A stretch of DNA of 64,000 bases. Source: Bradyrhizobium sp. Ash2021 (GTDB lineage Bacteria; Pseudomonadota; Alphaproteobacteria; Rhizobiales; Xanthobacteraceae). Shown here in pieces: positions 9,926-18,513 of this stretch (the stretch's first letter is position 1; each line of letters opens with the position of its first letter). The position numbers and the translations under genes are program-made. The notes under the pieces are model-generated. The model was not told the DNA's origin. It saw only the letters and a list, made by a program, of their open reading frames with translations, and made no database searches. The stretch is from the NCBI RefSeq assembly GCF_031202265.1, contig NZ_CP100604.1:3826501-3890500 (forward strand), given 5' to 3'.

Positions 9926-11203
9926 ATGACAAAGGCGCTCGAGGGCGTTCGCATTCTCGATTTCACCCACGTCCAGTCGGGACCGACCTGCACGCAATTG
10001 CTGGCCTGGTTCGGCGCCGACGTGATCAAGGTCGAGCGCCCCGGCGTCGGCGACATCACGCGCGGCCAGCTGCAGGACATTCCCAACGTCGACAGCCTGT
10101 ATTTCACCATGCTCAACCACAATAAGCGCTCGATCACCCTCGACACCAAGAACCCGAAGGGCAAGGAAGTCCTCACCGCCCTGATCAAGAGCTGCGACGT
10201 GCTGGTGGAGAATTTCGGCCCCGGCGTGCTCGACCGCATGGGTTTCCCCTGGGAGAAGATCCAGAGCATCAATCCGAAGATGATCGTGGCCTCGATCAAG
10301 GGTTTTGGCCCCGGACCGTATGAAGACTGCAAGGTCTATGAGAACGTCGCGCAGTGCACCGGCGGCGCCGCCTCCACCACCGGCTTCCGCGACGGGCTGC
10401 CGCTCGTCACCGGCGCGCAGATCAGCGACAGCGGCACCGGCCTGCATCTGGCGCTCGGCATCGTCACCGCGCTCTATCAGCGCACCGTCACCGGCCGCGG
10501 CCAAAAGGTCACCGCCGCGATGCAGGACGGGGTCTTGAACCTTGCCCGCGTCAAGTTGCGCGACCAGCAGCGGCTCGCCCACGGTCCGCTGAAGGAATAC
10601 AGCCAGTTCGGCGAAGGCATTCCGTTCGGCGACGCGGTGCCGCGCGCCGGCAACGATTCCGGCGGCGGCCAGCCCGGCCGCATCCTCAAATGCAAGGGCT
10701 GGGAGACCGATCCCAACGCCTACATCTATTTCATCACGCAAGCGCCGGTCTGGGAGAAGATCTGCGACGTGATCGGCGAACCCGGCTGGAAGACCCATCC
10801 GGACTACGCCAAGCCGCCGGCCCGGCTGTCGCGATTGAACGAAATCTTCGCGCGGATCGAACAGTGGACCATGACGAAGACGAAATTCGAGGCGATGGAC
10901 ATCCTCAACAAGGACGACATCCCCTGCGGGCCGATCCTGTCGATGAAGGAGATCATCGAGGACCAGTCGCTGCGCGCCACCGGCACCGTGGTCGAGGTCG
11001 ATCATCCGACCCGCGGCAAGTACTTTTCGGTCGGCAATCCGATCAAGATGTCGGACAGCCCGAGCGACGTCACCCGTTCGCCGCTGCTCGGCGAACACAC
11101 CGACGAAATCCTGCGCCAGGTGCTCGGCTTCACCGACCATCAGGTCGCCGAGATCCACGATTCCGGCGCCCTCGATCCGCCGCGGAAGCAGGCGGCGGAG
11201 TAA
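9926..11203 (+). CDS. frc: Formyl-CoA:oxalate CoA-transferase
   Basis: A class III (CaiB/BaiF) CoA-transferase that moves CoA from formyl-CoA to oxalate and so supplies oxalyl-CoA for Oxc. From ATG 9926 it has 425 residues, nearly the 428 of the Oxalobacter protein. Landmarks are [46 protein letters not shown] and the catalytic Asp D168 in [12 protein letters not shown] (the D169 equivalent), followed by the Frc-type segment with [15 protein letters not shown] 9926 has GGAGCAAAG upstream; an ATG at 9896 is in frame but adds residues not expected in the family. It forms a unit with oxc and is closed by the hairpin at 11361. Confidence 0.96.
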   Translation: MTKALEGVRILDFTHVQSGPTCTQLLAWFGADVIKVERPGVGDITRGQLQDIPNVDSLYFTMLNHNKRSITLDTKNPKGKEVLTALIKSCDVLVENFGPGVLDRMGFPWEKIQSINPKMIVASIKGFGPGPYEDCKVYENVAQCTGGAASTTGFRDGLPLVTGAQISDSGTGLHLALGIVTALYQRTVTGRGQKVTAAMQDGVLNLARVKLRDQQRLAHGPLKEYSQFGEGIPFGDAVPRAGNDSGGGQPGRILKCKGWETDPNAYIYFITQAPVWEKICDVIGEPGWKTHPDYAKPPARLSRLNEIFARIEQWTMTKTKFEAMDILNKDDIPCGPILSMKEIIEDQSLRATGTVVEVDHPTRGKYFSVGNPIKMSDSPSDVTRSPLLGEHTDEILRQVLGFTDHQVAEIHDSGALDPPRKQAAE

Positions 11204-11360
11204 GCGACTTCAGAGCCTCGATGTCTGGCATCTGGTATATCTAACCTGTTACGAGCCAATGGATTCAACCTCCGGCCCGTTCGTCAAAATCCGCGATGCG
11301 CCGCCCCTGATTTAATTTCACACCTTGCTGCCATGTCTGCACGACCGTCTCTCCCAAACT

Positions 11361-11390
11361 AAGCCCCGAATTTCGGGGCTTTCTTTTTTT
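11361..11390 (+). terminator. Intrinsic terminator after frc
   Basis: AAGCCCCG (11361-11368) pairs with CGGGGCTT (11374-11381) around a five-base loop, followed by TCTTTTTTT. This is a textbook rho-independent terminator 158 bp after the frc stop and separates oxc-frc from the transporter gene. Confidence 0.85.
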
Positions 11391-11470
11391 GACACAATAT
11401 TTCACGCGCTAATGGGATTGGCGTAACAAGCGCGATTTTTATTGAAGTTCCGCAAACTATTCGCTTGCCA

Positions 11471-11491
11471 TCTGGTATATTGCATACCAGA
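11471..11491. promoter_or_regulatory. TCTGGTAT...ATACCAGA operator before the MFS gene
   Basis: Perfect 8-bp arms (TCTGGTAT and ATACCAGA) around five bases, 53 bp before the MFS start. The arms are the same half-site as in the operator before oxc, though the spacing differs (five bases here between longer arms). This ties the transporter to the same regulator. Another half-site, CATCTGGTATATC, lies near 11229-11241. The rest of the 340-bp frc-MFS gap holds the terminator at 11361 and nothing else I recognise. Confidence 0.6.
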
Positions 11492-11543
11492 CTGGTGTGC
11501 AGGACAGAACGAGGCTCATTTTAAAACCAGGCCCGGAGGAAGC

Positions 11544-12860
11544 ATGACAATCACGACAAAGGCTGCTGCGTTGCCGACGGTTGAAGGCAAGAATTTCCGC
11601 TGGCTGCAACTCGCGATGGGTATTGCCTGCATGGCGATGATCGCGAACCTGCAATATGGCTGGACCCTGTTCGTCGATCCGATCGACGCAAAATTTCACT
11701 GGGGCCGCGCAGCTATTCAGTTGGCTTTCACTCTCTTTGTGCTCACCGAAACCTGGCTGGTGCCGATCGAGGCATGGTTTGTCGACAAATATGGACCGCG
11801 CATTGTCGTCATGTTCGGCGGAGTCATGATCGCCCTCGCCTGGGTCTTAAATTCTTACGCCACCTCGCTGACGATGCTTTACGCCGCCGCCGTGTTCGGC
11901 GGAATCGGTGCAGGCTCGGTCTACGGAACATGCGTCGGTAATGCCCTGAAATGGTTTCCTGACCGGCGAGGTGTTGCGGCCGGCGCGACCGCGGCCGGTT
12001 TCGGCGCCGGTGCCGCCATCACGGTAGTGCCGATCGCTCAGATGATCGCTTCCAGCGGATACCAAAGCGCGTTCCTTACATTCGGCATCGGGCAGGGCCT
12101 GATCGTTTTTGTTCTGGCAATCTTCATCCGCAAGCCGTCGCAAGTGATGGCGGTGACAAAGAAGCAGCTCAACCTGCCCCAAACCAAGATCGACTTCACG
12201 CCGCCACAGGTGCTGCGCAGCCCAATATTCTGGGTCATGTATCTGGTGTTTGTGATGGTCGCCGCGGGCGGTCTCATGACGGCAGCCCAGATCGCGCCGA
12301 TCGCGCATGACTTCAAGATCGCGAACGAACCCGTCAGTCTTCTGGGCTTTCAGATGGCGGCATTGACCTTCGCAATATCGCTCGACCGGATTTTCGACGG
12401 CTTCGGCCGCCCGCTCTTCGGTTGGCTGTCTGACACCATTGGCCGCGAGCATACGATGTTCATCGCGTTCGCGACGGCAGCGCTCATGGTGCTGACCCTC
12501 TCCGTCTTTGGCAATATCCCAATCGTCTTCGTCCTTGCGACCGCTGTGTATTTCGGCGTGTTCGGCGAAATCTACAGCCTGTTTCCCGCAACCAGCGGCG
12601 ATACCTTTGGTGCCAAGTTTGCGACCACCAATAACGGCATGCTCTACACCGCCAAGGGGACGGCCGCGCTGCTGGTCCCACTCGCGAGCCTGGTTGCGAC
12701 AACCTACGGCTGGCAGGCGGTCTTTGTCATCGCTGTCGGCCTGAACGCCACCGCAGCGCTGCTTGCATTGTTCGTGATCAAGCCGATGCGGCGTGCGTTC
12801 ATTCTGGGCAATGAAGCCGCTCGCGTCGACGCAGATGCGCGGACGATGGGCGTGGTTTGA
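11544..12860 (+). CDS. MFS transporter, OxlT-like (probable oxalate/formate carrier)
   Basis: A 438-residue major facilitator with about twelve hydrophobic helices and loop motifs typical of the oxalate:formate antiporter family: FVDKYGPRIVVMFGG after helix 2, NALKWFPDRRGVAAG between helices 4 and 5, DRIFDGFGRPLFGWLSD between 8 and 9, and GMLYTAKGTAALLVPLAS late in the protein. It would carry oxalate inward, perhaps in exchange for formate. ATG 11544 has a strong GGAGGA at 11535. It stands between oxc-frc and sucCD and carries the shared operator. OxlT-like proteins can also move other mono- and dicarboxylates, so the substrate rests on context. Confidence 0.82.
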   Translation: MTITTKAAALPTVEGKNFRWLQLAMGIACMAMIANLQYGWTLFVDPIDAKFHWGRAAIQLAFTLFVLTETWLVPIEAWFVDKYGPRIVVMFGGVMIALAWVLNSYATSLTMLYAAAVFGGIGAGSVYGTCVGNALKWFPDRRGVAAGATAAGFGAGAAITVVPIAQMIASSGYQSAFLTFGIGQGLIVFVLAIFIRKPSQVMAVTKKQLNLPQTKIDFTPPQVLRSPIFWVMYLVFVMVAAGGLMTAAQIAPIAHDFKIANEPVSLLGFQMAALTFAISLDRIFDGFGRPLFGWLSDTIGREHTMFIAFATAALMVLTLSVFGNIPIVFVLATAVYFGVFGEIYSLFPATSGDTFGAKFATTNNGMLYTAKGTAALLVPLASLVATTYGWQAVFVIAVGLNATAALLALFVIKPMRRAFILGNEAARVDADARTMGVV

Positions 12861-12958
12861 GCGCCACTGTTTGAAAATCCAGGCGAGGTGAACATCCGTG
12901 CACCTCTCTTTTTCGTCTCCAAAGTACTGGCATACAAAATACAAGAGTCGAGGACGGC

Positions 12959-14161
12959 ATGAATATCCATGAATACCAGAGCAAGGCCATTCTAAAGAGC
13001 TTCGGCGCACCGGTCTCTCAAGGTCAAGCGGCGCTCACAGTTGAAGAAGCCGTCGCTGCGGCCAAGACGCTCCCGGGCCCTGTGTACGTGGTGAAATCTC
13101 AAATCCATGCCGGCGGCCGCGGCAAAGGCAAATTCAAGGAATTACCGGCCGATGCAAAAGGCGGTGTGCGGCTCGCCAAATCAATCGATGAAGTGGCCAC
13201 CTGTGCAAGGGAAATGCTCGGCCGCACGCTCGTCACCGCGCAGACTGGTCCCGCAGGCAAGCAGGTCAACCGCCTGTATATCGAGGACGGCTGCGACATC
13301 GAGAAGGAGTTCTACCTATCGATGCTGGTCGATCGCGAGACGTCGCGCGTCTCTTTCGTTGTCTCGACCGAAGGCGGGATGGACATCGAAAAGGTTGCGC
13401 ATGATACGCCCGACAAAATCGTGACCTTCTCGGTCGATCCCGCAACCGGCATCATGGCGCATCACGGGCGCGCAGTGGCCCGCGCGCTCGGCCTCAAGGG
13501 CGATCTCGCAAAGCAGGCAGAGAAGCTGGCGGCGCAGCTCTACAAGGCCTTTGTCGGCACCGACATGGCGATGCTTGAGATCAATCCGCTGGTTGTCACC
13601 AGGCAGGGCGAATTGCGATGCCTCGATGCCAAGGTCAGCTTCGATTCGAACGCGCTGTACCGGCATTCCGACCTGGTCGAACTGCGCGACCTGACAGAGG
13701 AGGACGAGAAGGAGATCGAAGCGTCGAAGCACGATCTCAACTACATCGCGCTGGAGGGCACGATCGGCTGCATGGTGAACGGCGCCGGTCTGGCCATGGC
13801 AACCATGGATATCATCAAGCTTTACGGCGCAACGCCGGCAAACTTCCTCGACGTCGGCGGCGGGGCGACCAAGGAGAAGGTCGCGGCGGCATTCCGGATC
13901 ATCACATCCGATCCGCATGTTGAGGGAATTCTGGTCAATATCTTCGGCGGCATCATGCGCTGCGATGTCGTTGCCGAAGGTGTGGTCGCGGCTGTGCGGG
14001 AAGTCGGCTTGACGGTACCGCTGGTGGTGCGGCTCGAAGGCACCAATGTGGAGCTTGGCAAAAAAATCATCAAAGAGTCCGGTCTCAATGTCGTGCCGGC
14101 GGACAACCTCGACGATGCCGCACAAAAGATCGTCAGAGCCACACGAAGGGAGGCCGCGTAA
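12959..14161 (+). CDS. sucC: Succinyl-CoA synthetase-type CoA ligase, beta subunit
   Basis: A 400-residue ATP-grasp subunit of an ADP-forming acyl-CoA ligase. It begins with [12 protein letters not shown], has [16 protein letters not shown] in the nucleotide-binding region, [28 protein letters not shown] for the metal site and [13 protein letters not shown] plus [10 protein letters not shown] in the CoA-ligase part. It reads as true alphaproteobacterial SucC more than malate-CoA ligase MtkA. Its TAA shares the A of the sucD ATG. In this setting it is probably a second, pathway-specific copy. It may supply succinyl-CoA as a CoA donor for oxalate or act on another dicarboxylate; both are inferences. 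A TGGCAT half-site lies 30 bp upstream. Confidence 0.88.
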   Translation: MNIHEYQSKAILKSFGAPVSQGQAALTVEEAVAAAKTLPGPVYVVKSQIHAGGRGKGKFKELPADAKGGVRLAKSIDEVATCAREMLGRTLVTAQTGPAGKQVNRLYIEDGCDIEKEFYLSMLVDRETSRVSFVVSTEGGMDIEKVAHDTPDKIVTFSVDPATGIMAHHGRAVARALGLKGDLAKQAEKLAAQLYKAFVGTDMAMLEINPLVVTRQGELRCLDAKVSFDSNALYRHSDLVELRDLTEEDEKEIEASKHDLNYIALEGTIGCMVNGAGLAMATMDIIKLYGATPANFLDVGGGATKEKVAAAFRIITSDPHVEGILVNIFGGIMRCDVVAEGVVAAVREVGLTVPLVVRLEGTNVELGKKIIKESGLNVVPADNLDDAAQKIVRATRREAA

Positions 14162-15045
14162 TGGCCATTCTGATTGACGGCAATACCAAGGTCATTTGCC
14201 AGGGTTTCACGGGTAAAAACGGTACCTTCCACTCCGAGCAGGCCGTGCTTTACGGCACCAAGATGGTCGGCGGCATCTCGCCCGGCAAAGGAAGCACCCG
14301 GCATCTCGACTTGCCGGTGTTCGATACCGTGGCCGAAGCTCGCGAAAAGACCGGCGCGGATGCCAGCGTGATTTATGTCCCGCCGCCGGGCGCGGCGGAT
14401 GCGATTTGCGAAGCGATCGATGCCGAGATTCCGCTCATCGTCTGTATCACCGAGGGCATTCCGGTGGCGGACATGATCAAGGTCGGCCGAGCACTCGACG
14501 GTTCAAAGTCCCGGCTGATTGGCCCGAATTGCCCCGGCGTGATGACGGCGGGTGAATGCAAGATCGGAATCATGCCCGGCAATATCTTCCAGAAGGGAAA
14601 CGTCGGAATCGTTTCTCGCTCGGGAACGCTGACCTACGAGGCGGTATATCAGACCACCGCAGAGGGGCTCGGGCAGACCACCGCGGTCGGCATCGGCGGC
14701 GATCCGGTCAAGGGCACCGACTTCATCGCGATGCTTGAGCTATTCCTCGCCGATCCGGCGACGAAATCCATCATCATGATCGGCGAGATCGGCGGCTCGT
14801 CGGAAGAGGACGCCGCGCAGTTCATCAAGGATGAAGCAAAACGTGGCCGAAGGAAGCCGATGGTCGGCTTCATCGCAGGGCGTACGGCCCCTCCGGGCCG
14901 CCGCATGGGCCATGCCGGTGCGATCATCTCCGGCGGAAAGGGTGATGCGGAATCCAAGATCGCTGCGATGGAGGGCGCCGGCATTCGTGTGTCTCCTTCG
15001 CCGGCGCGTCTTGGGAAGACGTTGATCGACGTGCTGAAGGGATAA
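14161..15045 (+). CDS. sucD: Succinyl-CoA synthetase-type CoA ligase, alpha subunit
   Basis: A 294-residue alpha subunit that binds CoA and carries the phosphohistidine. It has the N-terminal CoA-binding fold ([18 protein letters not shown]), the [14 protein letters not shown] segment, [20 protein letters not shown], and the active His at H251 in [15 protein letters not shown]. Its start overlaps the sucC stop by one base (TAATG), as expected for equimolar subunits. Length is normal. Whether the pair uses succinate, malate or another acid cannot be read directly from these motifs. Confidence 0.9.
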   Translation: MAILIDGNTKVICQGFTGKNGTFHSEQAVLYGTKMVGGISPGKGSTRHLDLPVFDTVAEAREKTGADASVIYVPPPGAADAICEAIDAEIPLIVCITEGIPVADMIKVGRALDGSKSRLIGPNCPGVMTAGECKIGIMPGNIFQKGNVGIVSRSGTLTYEAVYQTTAEGLGQTTAVGIGGDPVKGTDFIAMLELFLADPATKSIIMIGEIGGSSEEDAAQFIKDEAKRGRRKPMVGFIAGRTAPPGRRMGHAGAIISGGKGDAESKIAAMEGAGIRVSPSPARLGKTLIDVLKG

Positions 15046-15085
15046 CCGGGTCATGAACGACCAGTCCAGTGCTTTGGAGGACGGT

Positions 15086-16060
15086 ATGAAAATCTGTATC
15101 TACGGCGCCGGCGCGATCGGCGGCTATCTCGGTGTGCAGCTGGCTCAAGCGGGGGCAGATGTCAGCCTCGTTGCACGCGGCGCGCACCTGGCCGCAATGC
15201 GCGCCAATGGTCTCAAATTGCTGATCGGCGATGAGGAGCGCGTAGTGCATCCCCGTTGTACCGACAACCCAGCCGAGCTGGGGCCGCAGGATTTCGTGAT
15301 CATTTGCCTGAAGGCGCACTCGATCACCGGTGTCATCGAAGCAATCCAGCCGCTGCTTGGCGCGCACACGCGCATCGTCACTGCAGTCAACGGGATTCCC
15401 TACTGGTATTTCTACAAGCACGGCAATGAGTGCGAGGGGGCGACGCTTGAAAGCATCGATCCGGGCGGACGGCAATGGCGGGAATTGGGTCCGGAGCGCG
15501 CGATCGGGTGCATCGTCTATCCCGCGACGGAGATCGAGGCGCCTGGCGTCATCCGTCATGTCTATGGCGATCGCTTCCCGCTCGGCGAGGCATCCGGCGA
15601 GAGAACCGCAGATGTCGAACGGCTTGCCGCGATGTTCGTCAAGGCCGGATTGCAAGCGCCCATTCTCGATCGGATCCGCGACGAAATCTGGCTCAAGCTG
15701 TGGGGCAATGTCTGTTTCAATCCGATCAGCGCGCTGACGCACGCAACCCTGGACAAGATCTGCACGGATCCGGCAACCCGCGCCCTGTCGAAGGCCATGA
15801 TGCTGGAAACCCAGTGCATCGCGGAGACATTTGGCGTCAAATTCCGCGTCGACGTCGAACGCCGGATCGAAGGCGCGCGCAAGGTCGGTGCGCACAAGAC
15901 GTCGATGCTCCAGGATCTTGAGCGCGGACGCCCGATGGAGATCGATCCGCTCGTCACCGTGGTTCAGGAAATGGGGCGTCTCACGCAGACTCCGACACCG
16001 GCGATCGACGCAGTTCTCGCGCTCGTAACGCAACGCGCCAGAATCGCAGGGCTCTATTGA
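15086..16060 (+). CDS. Ketopantoate reductase-family protein, candidate oxalyl-CoA reductase
   Basis: A 324-residue PanE/ApbA-fold NADPH oxidoreductase with GAGAIG at residues 7-12, ICLKAH with the family Lys at K76, NGIPYWYF, and the C-terminal helix Lys at K204 in IWLKLWGNVCFNPISALT. True ketopantoate reductases usually lie with pantothenate genes; this one follows sucCD in an oxalate cluster. In Methylobacterium extorquens a PanE-family protein (PanE2) reduces oxalyl-CoA to glyoxylate, so the same role here would join frc to gcl. That role is inferred from context and family. ATG 15086 was chosen for the TTGGAGG at 15074; an upstream ATG at 15053 has no such site. Confidence 0.8.
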   Translation: MKICIYGAGAIGGYLGVQLAQAGADVSLVARGAHLAAMRANGLKLLIGDEERVVHPRCTDNPAELGPQDFVIICLKAHSITGVIEAIQPLLGAHTRIVTAVNGIPYWYFYKHGNECEGATLESIDPGGRQWRELGPERAIGCIVYPATEIEAPGVIRHVYGDRFPLGEASGERTADVERLAAMFVKAGLQAPILDRIRDEIWLKLWGNVCFNPISALTHATLDKICTDPATRALSKAMMLETQCIAETFGVKFRVDVERRIEGARKVGAHKTSMLQDLERGRPMEIDPLVTVVQEMGRLTQTPTPAIDAVLALVTQRARIAGLY

Positions 16061-16073
16061 ACGCGGTTATCAC

Positions 16074-16100
16074 CCTGCGGCCGGCCCGACGCCGGCGCAG
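16074..16100. repeat. GC-rich intergenic palindrome
   Basis: CTGCGGCCGGC and GCCGGCGCAG pair almost perfectly (one bulged G) around CCGAC in the gap between the PanE-like and FAH genes. There is no T-run. A very similar hairpin, GCCGGCG-CTCCGA-CGCCGGC, sits between two genes near 24160, so this may be a small dispersed palindromic element. Confidence 0.45.
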
Positions 16101-16133
16101 TAACCTTGCTCTTGAACTTCGGAGAGTTTCATC

Positions 16134-16907
16134 GTGACCTATTGGGTTCGCTTTCAACACAGCGACATGACCGGGTTTGGAACGATCTCGCAATCAGAGA
16201 TCAGCGTCCATGACGGCGAGATGTTCGGTAACTCACGGGCAAATGGCCAGCGCCTCGCTTTGTCCGATGTCGAACTGCTGGCTCCGACCGAGCCCTCGAA
16301 GATCATCGCTCTTTGGAATAATTTTCATGCGCTTGCCGCGAAATTGAAGGTCACTGAGCCCGACGATCCGCTCTACCTTCTGAAAGCGCCAACGACATCA
16401 GCCGCGCCGAATGCGGTCGTGAAACGACCGGCGTCCTATGATGGCAAAGTCACATACGAGGGCGAACTCGGGATCGTCATCGGGCGCAGATGCAGCGGGG
16501 TATCGGTCGATCAGGCCAATGATTATATTTTCGGGTATACCTGCGTCAACGACATCACCGCCGCCGATATCATCGGCAAAGATGCCACGTTTGCGCAATG
16601 GGCTCGCGCCAAGGGCTTCGACAGCTTTTGCCCGTTTGGGCCTGTCATCGCGTCCGGGATCGACCCGGCGAAGCTCGTTGTTCGGACGATTCTCAATGGC
16701 GAGGAGCGCCAGTCGTATCCGATTTCGGACATGATCTTCAGCGCACAGCAACTTGTCAGCAAGACTTCGCACGACATGACGTTGTTGCCGGGAGATCTGA
16801 TCTGCTGCGGCACATCGCTGGGCGTCGGGTCAATGAAAGATCAGGTCAACAAGGTCACCATCGCGATCGACGGCATCGGCGAATTGGCCAACGAGTTCAG
16901 GCAATGA
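16134..16907 (+). CDS. Fumarylacetoacetate hydrolase-fold protein
   Basis: A 257-residue member of the FAH superfamily, whose members hydrolyse, decarboxylate or tautomerise 2-oxo acids with a divalent metal. Metal ligands are recognisable as E109 and E111 in TYEGELGIVIG and D140 in TCVNDITAADI; GTSLGVGSM stands near the C terminus. The start is a GTG at 16134 with GGAGAG upstream. It follows the PanE-like gene by 73 bp and ends the oxalate island. Possible substrates in this setting include oxaloacetate or hydroxypyruvate-like acids, but the family is too diverse to assign one. Confidence 0.75.
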   Translation: MTYWVRFQHSDMTGFGTISQSEISVHDGEMFGNSRANGQRLALSDVELLAPTEPSKIIALWNNFHALAAKLKVTEPDDPLYLLKAPTTSAAPNAVVKRPASYDGKVTYEGELGIVIGRRCSGVSVDQANDYIFGYTCVNDITAADIIGKDATFAQWARAKGFDSFCPFGPVIASGIDPAKLVVRTILNGEERQSYPISDMIFSAQQLVSKTSHDMTLLPGDLICCGTSLGVGSMKDQVNKVTIAIDGIGELANEFRQ

Positions 16908-16992
16908 CCCGGACCCGTTCGTCAATCGCTGCCGCGTGCAGGCGAATTTTCGAAGGTCAAATGCGCGGCGCGTAACCGCATGGGGGCGTCTT

Positions 16993-17190
16993 TTGACGGG
17001 GAATACGAACCCAAAAACCGACTGGGAGACAAAGGCCGATCACGCTATAGAAATGGCGCGTAGCATGCCGCCTGGACCGGCCCGGCACGATGCGATGAAG
17101 AGAGCTGGCTTGTTGCGCTGGTTGGCTGCGTTGATGCAGGAAATAAAACGGCGGGAAGCGCCGGTTCGCGGGAAGAAGCCAAGAAAGTGA
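16993..17190 (+). CDS. Small rhizobial hypothetical protein
   Basis: A short basic reading frame, about 65 residues from a TTG at 16993, with the phrase MARSMPPGPARHDAMKRAG. Small proteins with a PPGP...ALKKAG phrase recur widely in Bradyrhizobium relatives, which is the reason for calling it. The N terminus is unsure: a GTG at 16936 is also in frame, and no clear ribosome site is seen. It runs toward the convergent regulator gene ending at 17271. No function can be given. Confidence 0.42.
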   Translation: MTGNTNPKTDWETKADHAIEMARSMPPGPARHDAMKRAGLLRWLAALMQEIKRREAPVRGKKPRK

Positions 17191-17270
17191 CCGGCGGTTA
17201 GATCCAGCGAAGTTTGTTGAGTCAGTTTTGTCGTGATGGAGCGGGCAACGGTTCGAGTTGAGAGGTTGCA

Positions 17271-18386
17271 TCACCTTGGCAGATGCCGCTTCCGGGATGT
17301 GACAGGTTTTGGGTATAGGCTGTCCAGGAATTGCCGGACGGTGCTGACCGATCCAGTATTGACTGCCGCATAGCCGGGCAGGCGGGCGACGGCCTCGTGG
17401 AACGTGCTGCCCTTCATGACATCAAGCAAGCGCTGCATCGGCTCCGTTTCGAGAAATGAGCGACGGCAGACGAAAAAATAGTCTTCCGTCAGAAGCCGGA
17501 TGAAATCGAGCCCAAATTGCCGCGCTGCGGCTTCGACGCCAAAACTGACATCGGCCATGTCGCTGGCTACATAGGCGGCGACGGCGGCGTGGGTAAATTC
17601 GATCTGCTGCGATCCGTTGATTCCGGCTTCGTCGATCTTGTGCAGCGCCAGCAGCTGGTCGAATAGCAGCCGCGTTCCGGAATCATGGTCGCGATTGACG
17701 AAACGCGCCTTTCGCTCGGCAAGGTCCTTGAGTGACGTGATCGCGAGCGGATTGCCGCGCTTGACCATCAATCCCATCTCGCGGGTCACGAAACTGATGA
17801 CGCGATATTCGAGCGGATCGAGCCATTCTTCGCAGGCGTCGATGCTTTGCTGGCGCAATTCGCCGCGCGGCAGGTGAACCCCCGAGAGATCGCAGGCCCC
17901 CTGCGCAAGCGACAGCAGTGAATTCTGATTGCTCACATAGCGCAGATCGATGCCGATCCCCGGCGTCTGGTCGAGGAGTTCGCGCAGTTTGGCAACGGCA
18001 AAACCGTGACTGGCGTGAACGCGAATGACGGACGGCCCATAACGCAGAAAAGGTTTGATTTCGGTCGCCAGTTCCTGCGAAAGATTTTCGAGCTGCGGAC
18101 CGAGGCGCGCCTGCATACGCTGTCCCGCCCAGACCAGCTTTTCCCCAAACGGTGTGAGCGCAGTGCCTTTGCCGCGATGGCTCTCGACCAGCGGCACACC
18201 GAAAAATTCCGACCATTGCTCGAGCAAATTCCAGACGTGCCGATAAGAAAGCTCGGCGTGCTTCGCTGCGCTGGCGAGCTTTCCGGTTTGCCGGATATCG
18301 TTGAGGATTCCGAGCATGACCACAGCGGTCTGCGGGCTGTCGTCCTTGTGAAATCGCCAGATGGTTTCGATCTCGATATGTAGCAT
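17271..18386 (-). CDS. ModE/LysR-type regulator with periplasmic-binding-like effector domain
   Basis: A 371-residue one-component regulator. Residues 20-90 form a ModE/LysR winged helix (MLGILNDIRQTGKLASAAKH, LSYRHVWNLLEQWSEFFGVPL, TPFGEKLVWAG). From about 115 it is a PBP-like domain of the type otherwise used for molybdate or substrate sensing (VIRVHASHGFAVAKLRELLD, SLAQGACDLSGVHLPRG, RFVNRDHDSGTRLLFDQLL, YVASDMADVSFGVEAAA). It is divergent from an aldehyde dehydrogenase gene with an inverted repeat between them, so it probably controls that gene. Ligand unknown. Such proteins often govern molybdoenzyme or aldehyde genes, which is only a hint. Confidence 0.8.
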   Translation of the reverse strand: MLHIEIETIWRFHKDDSPQTAVVMLGILNDIRQTGKLASAAKHAELSYRHVWNLLEQWSEFFGVPLVESHRGKGTALTPFGEKLVWAGQRMQARLGPQLENLSQELATEIKPFLRYGPSVIRVHASHGFAVAKLRELLDQTPGIGIDLRYVSNQNSLLSLAQGACDLSGVHLPRGELRQQSIDACEEWLDPLEYRVISFVTREMGLMVKRGNPLAITSLKDLAERKARFVNRDHDSGTRLLFDQLLALHKIDEAGINGSQQIEFTHAAVAAYVASDMADVSFGVEAAARQFGLDFIRLLTEDYFFVCRRSFLETEPMQRLLDVMKGSTFHEAVARLPGYAAVNTGSVSTVRQFLDSLYPKPVTSRKRHLPR

Positions 18387-18401
18387 CGGTCATCCCCAAG
18401 A

Positions 18402-18421
18402 ATATGAAATGAACTTCATAT
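18402..18421. promoter_or_regulatory. ATATGAA-6-TTCATAT operator-like repeat
   Basis: Perfect 7-bp arms ATATGAA and TTCATAT around six bases, lying 16 bp before the regulator's start codon on one side and about 95 bp before the aldehyde dehydrogenase start on the other. The 127-bp divergent spacer is AT-rich, unlike its neighbours. A site for the adjacent ModE/LysR-type regulator is the natural reading. Confidence 0.55.
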
Positions 18422-18513
18422 GCGAGTCAAGCATAAGCAAGCATCGGCAGATCATATCATATTTACAGCAGCATGTTTTGTCCTCATTTTGGTGCACAAT
18501 CACCGGAGGAAAT

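Noticed and set aside
8104..11158. Long minus-strand frames opposite oxc and frc
   Set aside because: Both lie wholly over clear oxc and frc genes and show only the low-complexity composition of antisense frames.
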